Positions 35,622-46,481 are shown, counted from the stretch's first letter. The stretch: DNA of 64,000 nucleotides from Stomorhina lunata (GCA_933228675.1 OW121740.1:126431630-126495629), one strand, 5' to 3'. Numbers and translations are program-made. The notes: a model not told the origin generated them from the letters alone.

Positions 35622-35774
35622 GAAAACGTATTAAATAGAGAAGGTTTAAACATAAAATTTTATTGCTGAATAATGATGATTTAAAAAAGGTATGTGTAGC
35701 CTAGAAGGGCTTTAAAAGTAATTTATATTAGAAAATTTTTACTATAATAATTTATCGCTTAATATGCTTAAAAC

Positions 35775-35790
35775 TTATCGGAATTGATAA
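35775..35790. promoter_or_regulatory. Inverted pair of GATA motifs between divergent promoters
   Basis: TTATC (35775-35779) and GATAA (35786-35790) are inverted around a 6-nt spacer, within about 25 bp of the midpoint between the two TATA boxes. GATA factors act with NF-kB sites in fly fat-body immune promoters; no convincing kB site is visible here, so a regulatory role is only suggested. Confidence 0.35.
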
Positions 35791-35987
35791 CAATAATTAT
35801 ATCTATTTATTTCATTATTTTTTTTAAGATTGTTAAAAAAAAATTAGTTTTCTAAATCCCTTTTCAATTAATTTTTAAGCCTTTAATTGGAAAGTATAAT
35901 TTATTTGCCTCTAATTTGCATGATTTCTTTATCTTCAAAAAAAAAAAAACAAAAATTAAATCACTTCACAATTTCTTCTAAACATTC

Positions 35988-36025
35988 TATATAAACCGCC
36001 TTAAACTTTCCAAAAATCATCAGTT
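35988..36025 (+). promoter_or_regulatory. TATA-Inr core promoter, right peptide gene
   Basis: TATATAAA (35988-35995) and Inr TCAGTT (36020-36025), 34 bp from the first TATA base to the Inr A. The predicted 5' UTR is 41 nt. Confidence 0.8.
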
Positions 36026-36062
36026 GAATTTTGAATTCTCTACTCAACAAACAAAAGTCATC

Positions 36063-36358
36063 ATGAACTTCAACAAATATTTTGCTTTCTTGGCCCTTTT
36101 GGTCTTGTGCATTTTGGGTCAACAAGCCGTCGAAGCCCATCATCATCATTTTGGTCACATTGGTCATGAAATTGTAAGTAACTGGTGAAACATTTAAAAC
36201 AGATATATCATTATTTCTATATATCATTTCAGCACAAGGGTGTCGAGAAGGCCGATCATGTTGTCAAGAAAGCCGATAAAGTTGTTTCCTCCGTGAAGAA
36301 AGCTAAGACTGTTATAGAAGCTGGTGCCGCTGTGGCTGGCGCTGTTGCCGCTGCCTAA
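36063..36358 (+). CDS. His-rich secreted peptide, cecropin/stomoxyn-like (right copy)
   Basis: Exon 1 36063-36173, 59-bp phase-0 intron 36174-36232 (GTAAGT...TTCAG), exon 2 36233-36358, 78 residues. The protein is residue-for-residue identical to the left copy: signal peptide 1-25, mature N-terminus HHHHFGHIGHEIH, Lys/Val amphipathic helix, Ala-rich hydrophobic tail. The coding DNA differs at 15 positions, all silent, and the stop codon differs (TAA against TGA). That pattern shows an old enough duplication under strong purifying selection, so both copies are probably expressed. Divergent arrangement across a 366-bp interval between TATA boxes suggests shared enhancers. Membrane-active antimicrobial function is inferred from architecture only; a metal-binding peptide is a compatible alternative. 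Confidence 0.9.
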
Positions 36359-36410
36359 ATAATTGATACAAATATAAAAACATTATGGATCTGATAAAAT
36401 ATTACTGATA

Positions 36411-36416
36411 AATAAA
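36411..36416 (+). terminator. Poly-A signal, right peptide gene
   Basis: AATAAA 53 bp after the stop codon, homologous to the signal of the left copy. Confidence 0.6.
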
Positions 36417-36600
36417 AAATAAGATATTGTATTTACACATATGTATATAGAAAAATCGCTGTGTATTCTAAGAGTTCTGTGAAATTTTTTTGAAAAACAA
36501 ATTTCTGTGGTTGCATAGAATCAGAAGAATATAAATATAGCTGCAGCCAAGTGCGCTCATGAGATTTTTGAACTTTATATCATAGTCAAATACATATTAA

Positions 36601-37422
36601 GTGAATTAAATTTTGACCGCCCATCTTTTTGGATCGGATTTAGAAAGTAAGACAATATCCAAAAGATGTTAAAAAACTACACAGAAATATCTTAAAAAAC
36701 TTTTTACTTTGTCCATTAGTTCCTGCAATTGTACAGTGTAAATTGTACATTGTACATTGTAAAAATAGAATGGAAATAAATCAGTAACTTTTAAACCGTT
36801 AAGCGGACTTTGAGAATATTTCATCTGGATATTAGGGTGGAACGAAGAACAACTTTTATTGAAAATCGATACGTCTGGGTTAAAAATCGATGATCTACAT
36901 CCTAAGGTGCTCAGAAAAAAAATTTGTCTTCCTTGGTCAATGTCCTGAGTTGGCGCACAGGAAATTCATATCTAGGACCATTTATATGGGGAAAATGTGT
37001 GTTTTTTCGGTTTTTGGTAAATTTCAACAAATAATGATATGTTTTTGGTAAAACCAATGATTGGATGCAGAATATATATAAATTAGCTTTCATTAAAGTT
37101 ACAAAAACTTAAAATCCATGCAGTAGTTTTTAAGTTATAGCAATTTGTCCCAGAAAATTCGAGTCCTTTTCAACACGCCTAAGGATATGCAGCAAAAAAA
37201 TTCACTTTAGAGTACAGAAATTACAAAGTAAGACATTGTTTATCATCTTAAGACTTATAAGTACTAAATAGTTGAAATTTATTTAAATATAATAAAATTT
37301 AAATAGTTTATTTTATAATGTAAAATGGTATTCTTTTTTAAGGACCGTTTCAAAACTCTTCTTTTAAGTTTTAGAAAATTTTGTTAAAAAAAATATTCAA
37401 AATTTAAAATTTTTTGATCGGT
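36601..37422. other. AT-rich DNA, no gene seen
   Basis: The block around 36830-37180 ('ggtggaacgaagaacaac', 'catatagg/atatggggaaaa') has the flavour of old repeat DNA, and shares only loose phrases with 47150-47480. No frame of interest. Confidence 0.4.
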
Positions 37423-38023
37423 ATCCCAGCAAAACTTTGGTAATGGCAAGTACTCTGATAACTGGTTACCTTGTAACGACTACAACATACCATCCGAATA
37501 AATAATAAGTTATTACAGAAGTACTTATTTGTAATTAAGATGGTAATTTAAACTGAATGGCCCCGGTTCAAATCCCATTAAGGGCAACAATTTTTTTTAG
37601 TTTTTTTTTATTAAAAGAGTCTTTTTAAATGATTTTTGAATTTTAAGCACTTAAATGTTATCTTCTGTAAAAAAAATTTGTTAAACTAACTCACGTTAAT
37701 GAAAAAATACCATCATGAGTCAATTTCGATTATGTAGGGGATGTTGAATACCAAACACGATTCTAATTGGTCTTAACTTGGTAAGCCCAACTTATCTGGG
37801 TCATCCTTCATCTCAACAGTGGACACACACCTCCTCATGGTATCACCCAGGGAGCTAGTTTAACACCCATTAATATTGTGAGTTAACATGTTCCGAGAGT
37901 TGTCCCATAAGATCGATAAAAATGGGTTAGGATTACGGGCTCGTAACCCTCTCTTGAAAAAAAAATACAATGAAGAGGATAAAATTAGAATTGAAATGTC
38001 CCACTACCTAATATTAGAGGAGG

Positions 38024-38128
38024 ATGTCCGAAACTTCGATAGAAAGACCAAGTAGAGGAACATTTTTCAAAGCTTGGCCTATAAAATTGGAGAATATTCG
38101 CACAAGATCGAAATCCATGGAATTCTAA
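38024..38128 (+). pseudogene. Conserved retroelement C-terminal frame in segment R
   Basis: Open frame reading MSETSIERPSRGTFFKAW..., ending RTRSKSMEF and TAA. The same frame, with amino-acid-level similarity, is present at 13978-14082 and, reversed, at about 25045-25115. Three copies that keep one frame suggest this is the end of a real retroelement ORF. The element family is not recognised; the rest of the ORF is absent here. Confidence 0.45.
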
Positions 38129-38409
38129 AATATGCTCGGACTTTGACCTTAACAGGTTGTAACATTTAAGTAAGTAAGTGTCAATCTTATGTAAAAAGTT
38201 ATACAAAAAAGAAGATTTAAATTGTTTAAGTTTTAAAATAATTTCAAAAAAGTTTTAAAATAATTACAAAAAATCGTATAAAAATATTTTTCCAAAAATT
38301 ACAACAAAGCTAAAAAAAAAGCAGGAAAAAACAAAGTTATTTTCACATGATTTTGGATCTAAAAATAAAAATTGTTTGTATTAATTATAAGCTGCTAAGT
38401 TTTCAACAT

Positions 38410-38475
38410 ATGAAGTAGCTCAGTGGAAGAGTCTCTGCCTAGCAGTCGGAGGGTCTGGGTTCGAGCCCCCATGGG
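38410..38475 (+). repeat. tRNA-Ala(AGC)-like SINE module
   Basis: A-box TAGCTCAGTGG (38416-38426) and B-box GGTTCGAGCCC (38458-38468) are near consensus. A D-arm, an anticodon arm with loop CTAGCAG (anticodon AGC) and a T-arm can be drawn, but there is no acceptor stem. This is a tRNA-derived pol III promoter module, not a tRNA gene. Confidence 0.65.
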
Positions 38476-38722
38476 ATCATAAAAGATTTTGTATTTCGTT
38501 TAAAAATATATGTTTTTAATAAAACAACAACAAAAAAGTTGTTGCTGTTGTTGCTTTCAAATTGCTTACCCAAGTCATTACTTTTCTGCAATTGGTAAGT
38601 ACTTGCCTCCAATGACATCCCCATGTTAATTTAATGACTTAAACAGCGAATGAGTAAGTAGTTCGTGTTCAATAGTTTAACTGTTTAACTCATTATTTGG
38701 TAATGAAAAGTTTTACTGGGTA

Positions 38723-40434
38723 TGTTAAAAAAAAACAGATTAGTAATAAAATCAAAAAAGTTTGATATCTCCTATGGTTTCGCCGTACCTGCGACTTAAA
38801 ATCGGTTAATTTCGCGAAAAAGTAAAGTTTTGCACATTATTTAAGTAGATGTATAGTAAATTTTATTTAAGTTTTCTTTTGGTAAAGCTAATACTGAATT
38901 TTATTGCCCAGTTATTGGAGAATGTCCACTAGAACTTTCTTTAATATTGGGTGAGCTTAACTCTGTTTTCATCTCGGTTTAAGGTCAAAATTTGGATTTT
39001 TAGTGGCAAAAATACGAAATGTTATGAATTTAGTGGCGAATTTCGATCATTATTAATAAAAAATAGTTATTTTTAAGATTGTTTATATTGTTTTATTAAA
39101 AATATTTTTTTAACCCTTAAAAGACATGGGGACCAAAATTTTTCTTTCGAAAAAAAACGGGTATTTTTTTAATATTATCTTTTAACTTTTTGCATAGTAA
39201 AGCTTTTAAGACTTCTTGCTTGTGAAATATTTAAAATTTTGTTTTTTGTTTCTAGAAAACTTTAAATCAAGAAAATCGGTTTATATATAAATCAGATATT
39301 GGTAAAAAATCGGTGCAGTATGGAATAAAAATTTAAAATTTTATTTTTTGAAGTTGTATATCTAAAAGATGTTTTCGTAGATCTTGACCTATATAGTTGT
39401 TATAAAGTATGAATCGGTAAGAAAATGACAATTAAATATCATTTTAAGTGATTTATGAGGGTGAGGTGCCCTACTTTGTTGGCCGGTTGTGCCGCCCCAG
39501 TAAAATCTAGGTTTTCCAGATTCAACACCTAAGCTTCCCAACACTTCTACTTTATCCACATACAATTTTTTTTAAATCCGCCCAACGGCTTACAAGTTAC
39601 GGACTTATTTCCATTCTATTTTCAAGCCATCCCACTATGGATTGTAAGACGAATACACTTGGGGTTTACATCAGTTAACAACTGCTTCTAAAAGGCTTGG
39701 AGGGTTCGTTTTTGGTAACATTATCTACATCTCAAGACAATTCTATCATAGTAGAATATGATTTTAACTACAGACTTTTATTCAAATTGGTCCATATTTA
39801 ATTTAGGTTAATTTACAAAATTGTATTAACTACTATAAGTTTCATATAAACATCTTTCAGTGAAATACAATTAGTAAATACGACTTAACCCTCCACCATA
39901 TGGTGTAGGGTATAGAAAAAAAAGGAAGAATGAAAAAATGTGTAAATAAAATAAAAAGATAAATTAAACACGCGTATGAGCTTTAACGAGACAAAAAACA
40001 AACTCAACATGCAGCCAGCATGTGTGTTGCACATTGATGATGTTTGTCCAAGAAAATGATGATGAAGATGATTTTGATCATCATCATCCATATCGTCATT
40101 ATTATAAATTTTGTACATAATAAAATTATTTTCTTAAAAATGTTATTGTTGTGGTAAAATACGTTGTTTGTGTGCATTTAATGCACATGCAACGTGCATG
40201 ATGCATGCAGCAGATTTAGTTCGAGTAGCAAGTTTATACTAGATTTTTTTTTTGCTAAATTTTTATTATATTTACATAAGTAAATAGTTGTTATTGCAGT
40301 GATGCATTTATTGATGTTGTTTTTGAAAACAAACGTCAAACATTTCACACAGGAAAAGGGTTGTCATGCCATAAAGTATTAATGCATTTTATGTTGGTAC
40401 AGTAAATCAATGATAATTACCTTTACTCAAATTA
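38723..40434. other. AT-rich unique DNA, nothing recognised
   Basis: Contains 'ccaccatatggtgtagggtata' at about 39893-39913, which looks like the end of a decayed mini-me-like copy, and CAT-rich low complexity at 40055-40090. No coding frame supported. Confidence 0.45.
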
Positions 40435-42301
40435 CACACTGCGGCAAAAACATGAAGTAAAAGTTTCTGGGATGTTATACCATTTTTCTGATAGGCACTG
40501 TCGAGTAAAACAACACTCTGTTTTTGGAATTTTCAAAACACCCCCAAAATCTGGAGTTATGGGTAAAAACCCGTTTTTTCATAATCGTATGCACTTATCA
40601 CCCTGTAACTTAGACAAATGCCAACCGATTTTAAATTTTTTAAAAGATATTAATGGTATATAGGTTCTTAAAATATATTTAAGATACATATGTGTTTTTT
40701 AACACCAAATATAGTTTTTCCGGTTTTTTTCACATTTTTTTATTTTCGGGACCTTGTTACACAACATTTTTGTATAGAAAGCGTGCTTTTTATAATCTGA
40801 TTTCAAAAATATATTAGATTGCCAGTAAAATAAGCCTTCATATTTAAAAATCCGCTGAAAAGTGATTGATTTATTCAGCTTAAAGGAAAAATAAATTTTT
40901 ACAAATTAACAGTTTTTAACGATTTCAATCAAAAATGTTTGCTTGATCTTTCTCTTTCTAATTGATCATCAAGCAAAAATCACTAAAAATAAGTACCCTT
41001 CACCACCATAGGTGGAAAGGGTATTATAAGTTTGTGCTGATGTTTGTAACGCATAGAAATATTTTTCTTAGACCCACCTTTTAGTATACCAATAGGCTTA
41101 GAATCACTTTCTGAGTCGATTTAGCGATGTCCGTCCGTCCGTTCATCCGTCCGTCTGGCTGGCTGGACCCCCATGTAAACCTTGTAATCAAACTACAGGT
41201 CGCAATTCTAAAGATAATTTGATGAAATTTGGCATAGATAACTGTTTTGACAATGGGACCATGGCTATTGAAATTGGTCAAAATCGGTCCATTATTTATG
41301 GTACCTCCCATAGGTCCCACTTCCCGGAATTGATATATTGGCCACAAATATCAATATTTTTTCATGAAATTTAAAGCAGATATTGTTTATGTAAACTTAA
41401 ATCACTGTATCAAATTTCGTGGAAATCGGTCCACATTTGACCATAGCTCCCATACAAACTCTTCTTTAAAAACGCACTAAATGAGACAAAAAATCACTAA
41501 AACGCTAGTAAATCTAAAGATAATGAAAATTTTGAGTTTATTTTTCGCATACATAATTTTTGTAACAACTGTAGTCAACTTGCCAAATTTCGAGATAATC
41601 GGTCCACATTTGACTCTAGCTCTCATATAAGTGCAAATGACGGAAACAGGTTGAATATATAAGTTTTGAGAAAATGTTTGTATGATGGCAAAATTTAGCA
41701 GATATTTGTCTTTATACAGGAAAAATAACACCTTTGACCTTAGTGGCGAAGGGTATCGTATGGTCGGCTTGACCGACTATAGCGCTTTCTTACTTGTTTT
41801 TTGTTTATTTTTAAAAATTTGTTTTTCTTTAAAGCTGAATAAATCAGTCATTTTTTAACGGATTTTCAATTATGAAAGCTCGGTTTGTTGGTAATCTTAC
41901 ATATTTTTAAAATCATAATAAATTGTGCGGTTCCTATACAAAAATTTTGTGTAACAACGTCCCGAAAATAGAAAAATGTGGAAAAAACAGAAAAAATATA
42001 CTTGGAGTTAAAAAAAAACACATGTTTCTTAAGTATACTCTAAGAAACTATATACCGTTGAGAAAGGCTAAGCTTCTTCTTTCGATATCTTATAAAAAAT
42101 TTAAAATCGGTTGGCATTTGTCTAAGTTACAGGGTGATAAGTGCATACGGGTATGAAAACCGGTTTTTTATCCGTAACTCCAGATTTTGTGGGTGTTTTG
42201 AAAATTCCAAAAACAGAGTGTTATTTTACTCAACAGTACCTACCAGAAAAATGGTATAACATCCCAGAAAAGTTAACTTCATTTTTTTTTGTCGCAGTGT
42301 G
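40435..42301. mobile_element. Foldback element with ~480-bp inverted arms
   Basis: Left arm about 40435-40915 starts CACACTGCGGCAAAAAC; right arm about 41815-42301 ends TTTGTCGCAGTGTG. The arms match through most of their length (for example 'tgataggcactgtcgagtaaaacaacactctg' against 'cagagtgttattttactcaacagtacc'). The centre is occupied by Helitron-like copy E. No transposase frame. Ends CACACTGC/GCAGTGTG recall DNA transposon termini, but the superfamily is not determined. Confidence 0.75.
40994..41796 (+). mobile_element. Helitron-like element, copy E
   Basis: Opens TACCCTTCACCACCATAGGT and ends with GGGTATCGTATGGTCGG, the hairpin with CCGACTATA, then GCGCTTTCTTACTTG. The GTCCGTCC run is at 41126-41150. 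About 800 bp, closely similar to copies C and D but opposite in orientation, and nested in the foldback element. Confidence 0.85.
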
Positions 42302-43046
42302 TTATCAATTGAATATTAAAAAAAAATATATTAAAACATTTATGAAAATTTTGTCACAAGGCATTTATGTATCATAATATAGAATTTATGCGAAAGGGCA
42401 ATTAAGCGTGTTATACTGTGTGTCTTTGTGTTTATTGTGTGTACACGTTTTACAAATAAAAGCGAAAATATTTTGAAAAAAAACTCTTCCATACAAATTT
42501 ATGTATGTGCATCCAAATACGATTTTATATATAAAATCGAATTTTTATTTTAGAAAATAAACACCATCATTATCATCATCAGGTACGAGTTTAAAACATG
42601 CACTTTTTATGTACAACTGCATTAAAAAATGCATAAAACTGGTTTATACTTATATTTTGGCAGCTTTTACTTTAAAGGACCTAAAGTGTGTGAGGACTTA
42701 GCAAAGAACATAAATATTTAAATAAGTATTTAGACAAAAACTGCATTCTACACGTATGTATTTAGTAGTTTATGCCACACTTTTATGAAATAAATAAGAG
42801 CTTTGGGTATAATTATTCTTTTAATTTATAATTGCAGTAAAATATTTGCATTCCGTCAGCCACGGGTGGTTTAGATTCAGACATATTATGCAAAAAATAA
42901 AATTGTTCACTAAATATTTTTGTATATTCAACACTCAACAAATCAAAAATTTAGGGCACAAAACTAACTAGCGAAAACTAACTATATAAGATATCAGGAT
43001 CAGTTTTTAATACTTCATATAGAATACTTAAGTAAGCATACTATTT
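42302..43046. other. AT-rich unique DNA, nothing recognised
   Basis: No frame or repeat recognised. Confidence 0.5.
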
Positions 43047-43770
43047 TATACCCTTCACCTCCATAGGTGGAAAGGGTATTATAAGTTTGTGCTGATGTAT
43101 GTAACGCATGGAAATATTTGTCTTAGACCCACCTTTTAGTATACCAATAGGCTTAGAATCACTTTCTGAGTCGATTTAGCGATGTCCGTCCGTCTGGCTG
43201 GCTGGACCCCCATGTAAACCTTGTAATCAAACTACAGGTCGCAATTCTAAAGATAATTTGATGAAATTTGCCACAGATCATTTTTTTGATAATGGGACCA
43301 TGGGTATTGAAATTCGTCAAAAATTATTTATGGTACCTCCCATAGGCCCCACTTCCCGGAATTGATATGCTGGCCACAAATATCAAGATTTTTTCATGAA
43401 ATTTAAATCAAATACTGCTTATGTCAACTAAAATCACTGTACAAAATTTCGTTAAAATCGGTCCACATTTGACCATAGCTCCCATACAAACTATAATGCG
43501 AATTTTAAGTTTATTTTTTACATACATAATTTTTGTAACAACTGTAATCAATTTGCCAAATTTTGAGATAGTCGGTCCACATTTGACCCTAGCTCTCATA
43601 TAAGTCCAAATGTCGGAAGCAGCTTAAATATAAAAGTTTTGAGAAAATGTTTGTATGATGGCAAAATTTAGCAAATATTTGTCTTTATACAGAAAAAATA
43701 ACTCTTTTGACCTTAGTGGTGAAGGGTATCGTATAGTCGGGCTTGATCGACTATAGCACTTTCTCACTTG
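43047..43770 (+). mobile_element. Helitron-like element, copy F
   Basis: Opens TATACCCTTCACCTCCATAGG and ends GTATCGTATAGTCGGGCTTGA then TCGACTATAGCACTTTCTCACTTG. The GTCC run is short (43184-43196) and about 75 bp of the body are missing relative to copy E. Confidence 0.85.
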
Positions 43771-43975
43771 TTTAATATTCAAGAAGTTCCCACTGCTCTT
43801 ATGCTGATTGATCTTGCCAAAAATTATCTAAAATAATAAAACTTTTTAATCATACAAATTTCAGTTAAGCCTAGATTAATAGCTCTACCACTAATTCTTT
43901 TGAAGATACCTTATAAAAAGTTTATATGGTATGCAATTCCCCTGTACTGATCCGCTTATCTTATCTTATATTCTT

Positions 43976-44015
43976 AAACGAGCAATAATTGTATGTATGT
44001 ATGTATGTATGTATG

Positions 44016-44107
<92 letters not shown>

Positions 44108-45415
44108 CTCTTAAACGAGCAATACTTGTATGTATGTATATATATCTATATATATACAGAACGGCTATCTCGAAAACGGCTCTAACGATTTTCATAAAAT
44201 TTGGACAGTGGGTACCTTTTTTGATGTATAGGTCGAATAAGAAGGGACTTTTGGAACCTTTGCCTTTAACAGGGTAAAAAAGGGTAAAAAGGGGAAAAAA
44301 TCGAAAATGCTATATATACTAAAATAATAGGCAGAGAAACAAAATTTAAATTATGTTTTGAATAGCTGTTAAAATAAGCGGACAGGTGTTTGGTATTTTT
44401 TTCAATCTATGCCCGATAGGGGTAAAAAGGGTGAAAATAGTTTTTTTGGTACCATTTTTAGGCCACTCTTATCTTTTGAACCAAACAATACAGAAAAGAA
44501 TTTTGTAATGCAATCAATAAATGTGAGAAAAATATTGAACACGTGCTTGGTACTTTTTTGATTTCGGGGGCCAAAATGGGTAAAAAAGGGATATAATGAT
44601 AACTCAACATCTCATGAAGTAATATGAATAGTAACAATATGTTTACTGCGTTTTTATAAAAAATACCGAATTAAATTGGTACCAAGTACCAAATATTCAT
44701 ATGTTACTTTTTAGAAATTAGGGAATAAAAGGGAAAAATTGGTGATGTTATAACTTTTTAATAAATTAACGTTTTTCTGTCTGTATGTCCTTTATAGAAC
44801 AGTAAACTATGCATTTAACCATGTTTGCTCATGCAATGATCTCTAGCTAAAGTTGTTGCGCATGAGACGACGAAGTTTTTTAAGTTGGTATCACTATCCG
44901 ACAGGTGGCGCCACTGAAAATTACTCAAAATGAATTAAATCGTAAACTGTGCATTTGATCTTGCTATGATCTTTAGCAAAGTTGTTACCAGTGAGACGAC
45001 GAAGGTTTCTTAGTTGGCATGAACAATCTTCGATAGGTGGCGCCACTGAAAATTACTCAAAGTGAATTAAATCGTAAGCAGTACATTTGATTATGCAATG
45101 ATCTTCAGCAAAGCTGTTGCACATGAGTCGACGAAGGTTTCTTAATTGGTGTCAACAATTTCCGATAGGTGGCGCAACTGAAAAATACTCAAAATGAATT
45201 AAATCGTAAACTGTGCATATTATCAGGCTAAGATCATAGTTGATTGGACAAAATAAATAAAATGATTAAAAATTAATTGGATATTTGTGTACCGTATTTT
45301 CTCTAAATTTATTTTAATTGGTTAGTACTTTATAAAATAAAATATATAAAAACATTAAAATTCGCCCCGAAATGCTTATCATTAATCTCCGAGCAAGGCT
45401 CGGTCGCCCAGGTAC
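43976..45415 (-). repeat. Hairpin-ended dispersed repeat, copy 2
   Basis: Reverse orientation. From 43976 it reads CTTAAACGAGCAATAATTG, a (TATG)n(TA)n microsatellite (43990-44101), 'acggctatctcgaaaacggctctaacgattttcat', gtaccaaat-type blocks, then about three copies of the 132-bp unit with GGTGGCGCCACTGAAAATTA (44815-45230), and finally the hairpin CCGAGC-AAG-GCTCGG (45389-45403) and CCAGGTAC. A partial repeat of the 'cttaaacgagcaat' end lies at 44110-44126. Non-coding. Confidence 0.75.
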
Positions 45416-45591
45416 TTACATCTAATATGCTTATTACACCGTGGTACACACTTTTGGACACAAGAGCAAGACCTATAGGTATATTCTGAATCTACGTCGA
45501 AAAATAAAATACCCGTATCTCCCAGTTTTTCCAGATCAATTCGTTTTTTCAAGAAAAACGTTCACTCGTACCTACTAACTAAAGGGTGTCG

Positions 45592-46479
45592 CAACTAGAA
45601 CGCAATTTTTAAATTTTAAATAAAACACAAATATTAAAAAAAAAAAATCGTGAAACTTTATTGTATCGTAAAGTACATAGAATGAGGTTATGTATGGGAT
45701 AAGATATCGTACAGATGGCCGCCGCGGCTTTGCTGGTACACACGCGATCTTTTAATGAAATTTTCAATGATCTTTTGGCATAAATGCTGCGGTATTTCAT
45801 TAATGCAGCGTCCAATTTCCCCTTTTAAGGCTTGAGTCCTTGTCGGTTTATTCGCGTAAACCATCGACTTAAAAAAACCCCAAAGAAAAAAATCTAAAGG
45901 TGTTAAATCGCACGATTTAGGCGGCCAATTCTGGTCTCCAAAACGCGAAATAACACTACCGGGTCAATTGAAATGTTTCTCTGGCTGTATGACATGTGGC
46001 GGCGTCTTGTTGAAACCACATGCCCTCCACATTCATTTCTTCAACACTAGGCAAGAAAAAACTGGTTATAATTTCACGATACCGAACACCATTGACAGTT
46101 TGCGCTTGACCTGCCTCATTTTCAAAAAAAAGTTCCAATGATTCCTCCAGCCCAAAAACCACACCACTCAGTGACACGTTGATGATGCATTTGCTTCTCG
46201 TGAATCACTAGAGGATTTTCCTCACCCCAAATACTACAATTCTGCCTATTGATGAAGCCATCAAGATGGAAATGGGCCTCGTCACTGAAGATGATTTTAT
46301 CGGTAAAATAAGCAGGTCGCGTGTGTGCCAGCAAAGCCGCGACGGCCATCTGCACGATATCTTGTTCCATACAGAACCTCATTCTGTCTACTTTACTATA
46401 TAATAAGGTTTCACGATTTTTTTTTAATATCTGTGTTTTATTAAAAATTTAAAAATTGCGTTCTAGTTGGGACACCCTT
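45592..46479 (-). mobile_element. Foldback-type DD41D mariner derivative
   Basis: 888 bp between TA dinucleotides (45590-45591 and 46480-46481). Inverted arms of about 160 bp (45592-45750 and 46317-46479) start AAGGGTGTCSCAACTAGAAC. Each arm contains the transposase C-terminal coding end (GGHLYDIL-like), so the right arm is an inverted second copy of the 3' end that has replaced the normal 5' end and the N-terminal half of the gene. Confidence 0.85.
45725..46316 (-). pseudogene. Truncated mariner transposase inside the derivative
   Basis: Reads KIIFSDEAHFHLDGFINRQN and WCGFWAGGIIGTFF, then after a frameshift at about 46130 FFENEAGQAQTVNGVRYREI, MWFQQDAATCHTARETFQ, and after another shift near 45960 WPPKSCDLTPLDFFLWGF and the C-terminal tail. 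The catalytic spacing fits the DD41D group. It is a different lineage from the copies at 25.6 and 28.7 kb (protein clearly diverged, different inverted repeats). The N-terminal DNA-binding half is gone. Confidence 0.8.
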
Positions 46480-46481
46480 TA

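Larger units (their letters stand above)
35030..36600. repeat. Inverted duplication carrying the divergent peptide genes
   Basis: Left arm about 35030-35640 and right arm about 35980-36600 are reverse complements, separated by about 340 bp. Homology extends past both genes: GGCTGCAGCTATATTTATAT at 35090-35110 matches, inverted, sequence at 36525-36550, and the poly-A signal region is also shared. The duplicated unit therefore held promoter, gene and 3' flank. Confidence 0.85.
37423..38722 (+). mobile_element. TIR composite with tRNA-like modules, copy 2
   Basis: Starts ATCCCAGCAAAACTTTGGTAA and ends GTAATGAAAAGTTTTACTGGGTA, so ends are inverted over about 14-16 bp. In order it holds a tRNA T-arm-like GGTTCAAATCCC (37565-37576), retroposon-like segment R (37736-38190, with an AAGTAAGTAAGT tail), and a tRNA-Ala-like module (38410-38475) followed by a conserved ~240-bp tail. 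Copy 1 at 24648-25608 has the same order, reversed. No transposase frame. Confidence 0.65.

Noticed and set aside
35385..35669. 94-codon plus-strand frame over the left peptide gene, and an 88-codon minus-strand frame at 35961-36227
   Set aside because: Both are antisense to exon 1 and the intron of the peptide genes; their similarity to each other just mirrors the gene duplication.
38410..38475. Functional tRNA-Ala gene
   Set aside because: A and B boxes are good but no acceptor stem can be formed and the segment sits in a dispersed repeat.
43931..44277. Frames rich in YIYIYI around 44.0 kb
   Set aside because: Translation of the (TATG)n(TA)n microsatellite.
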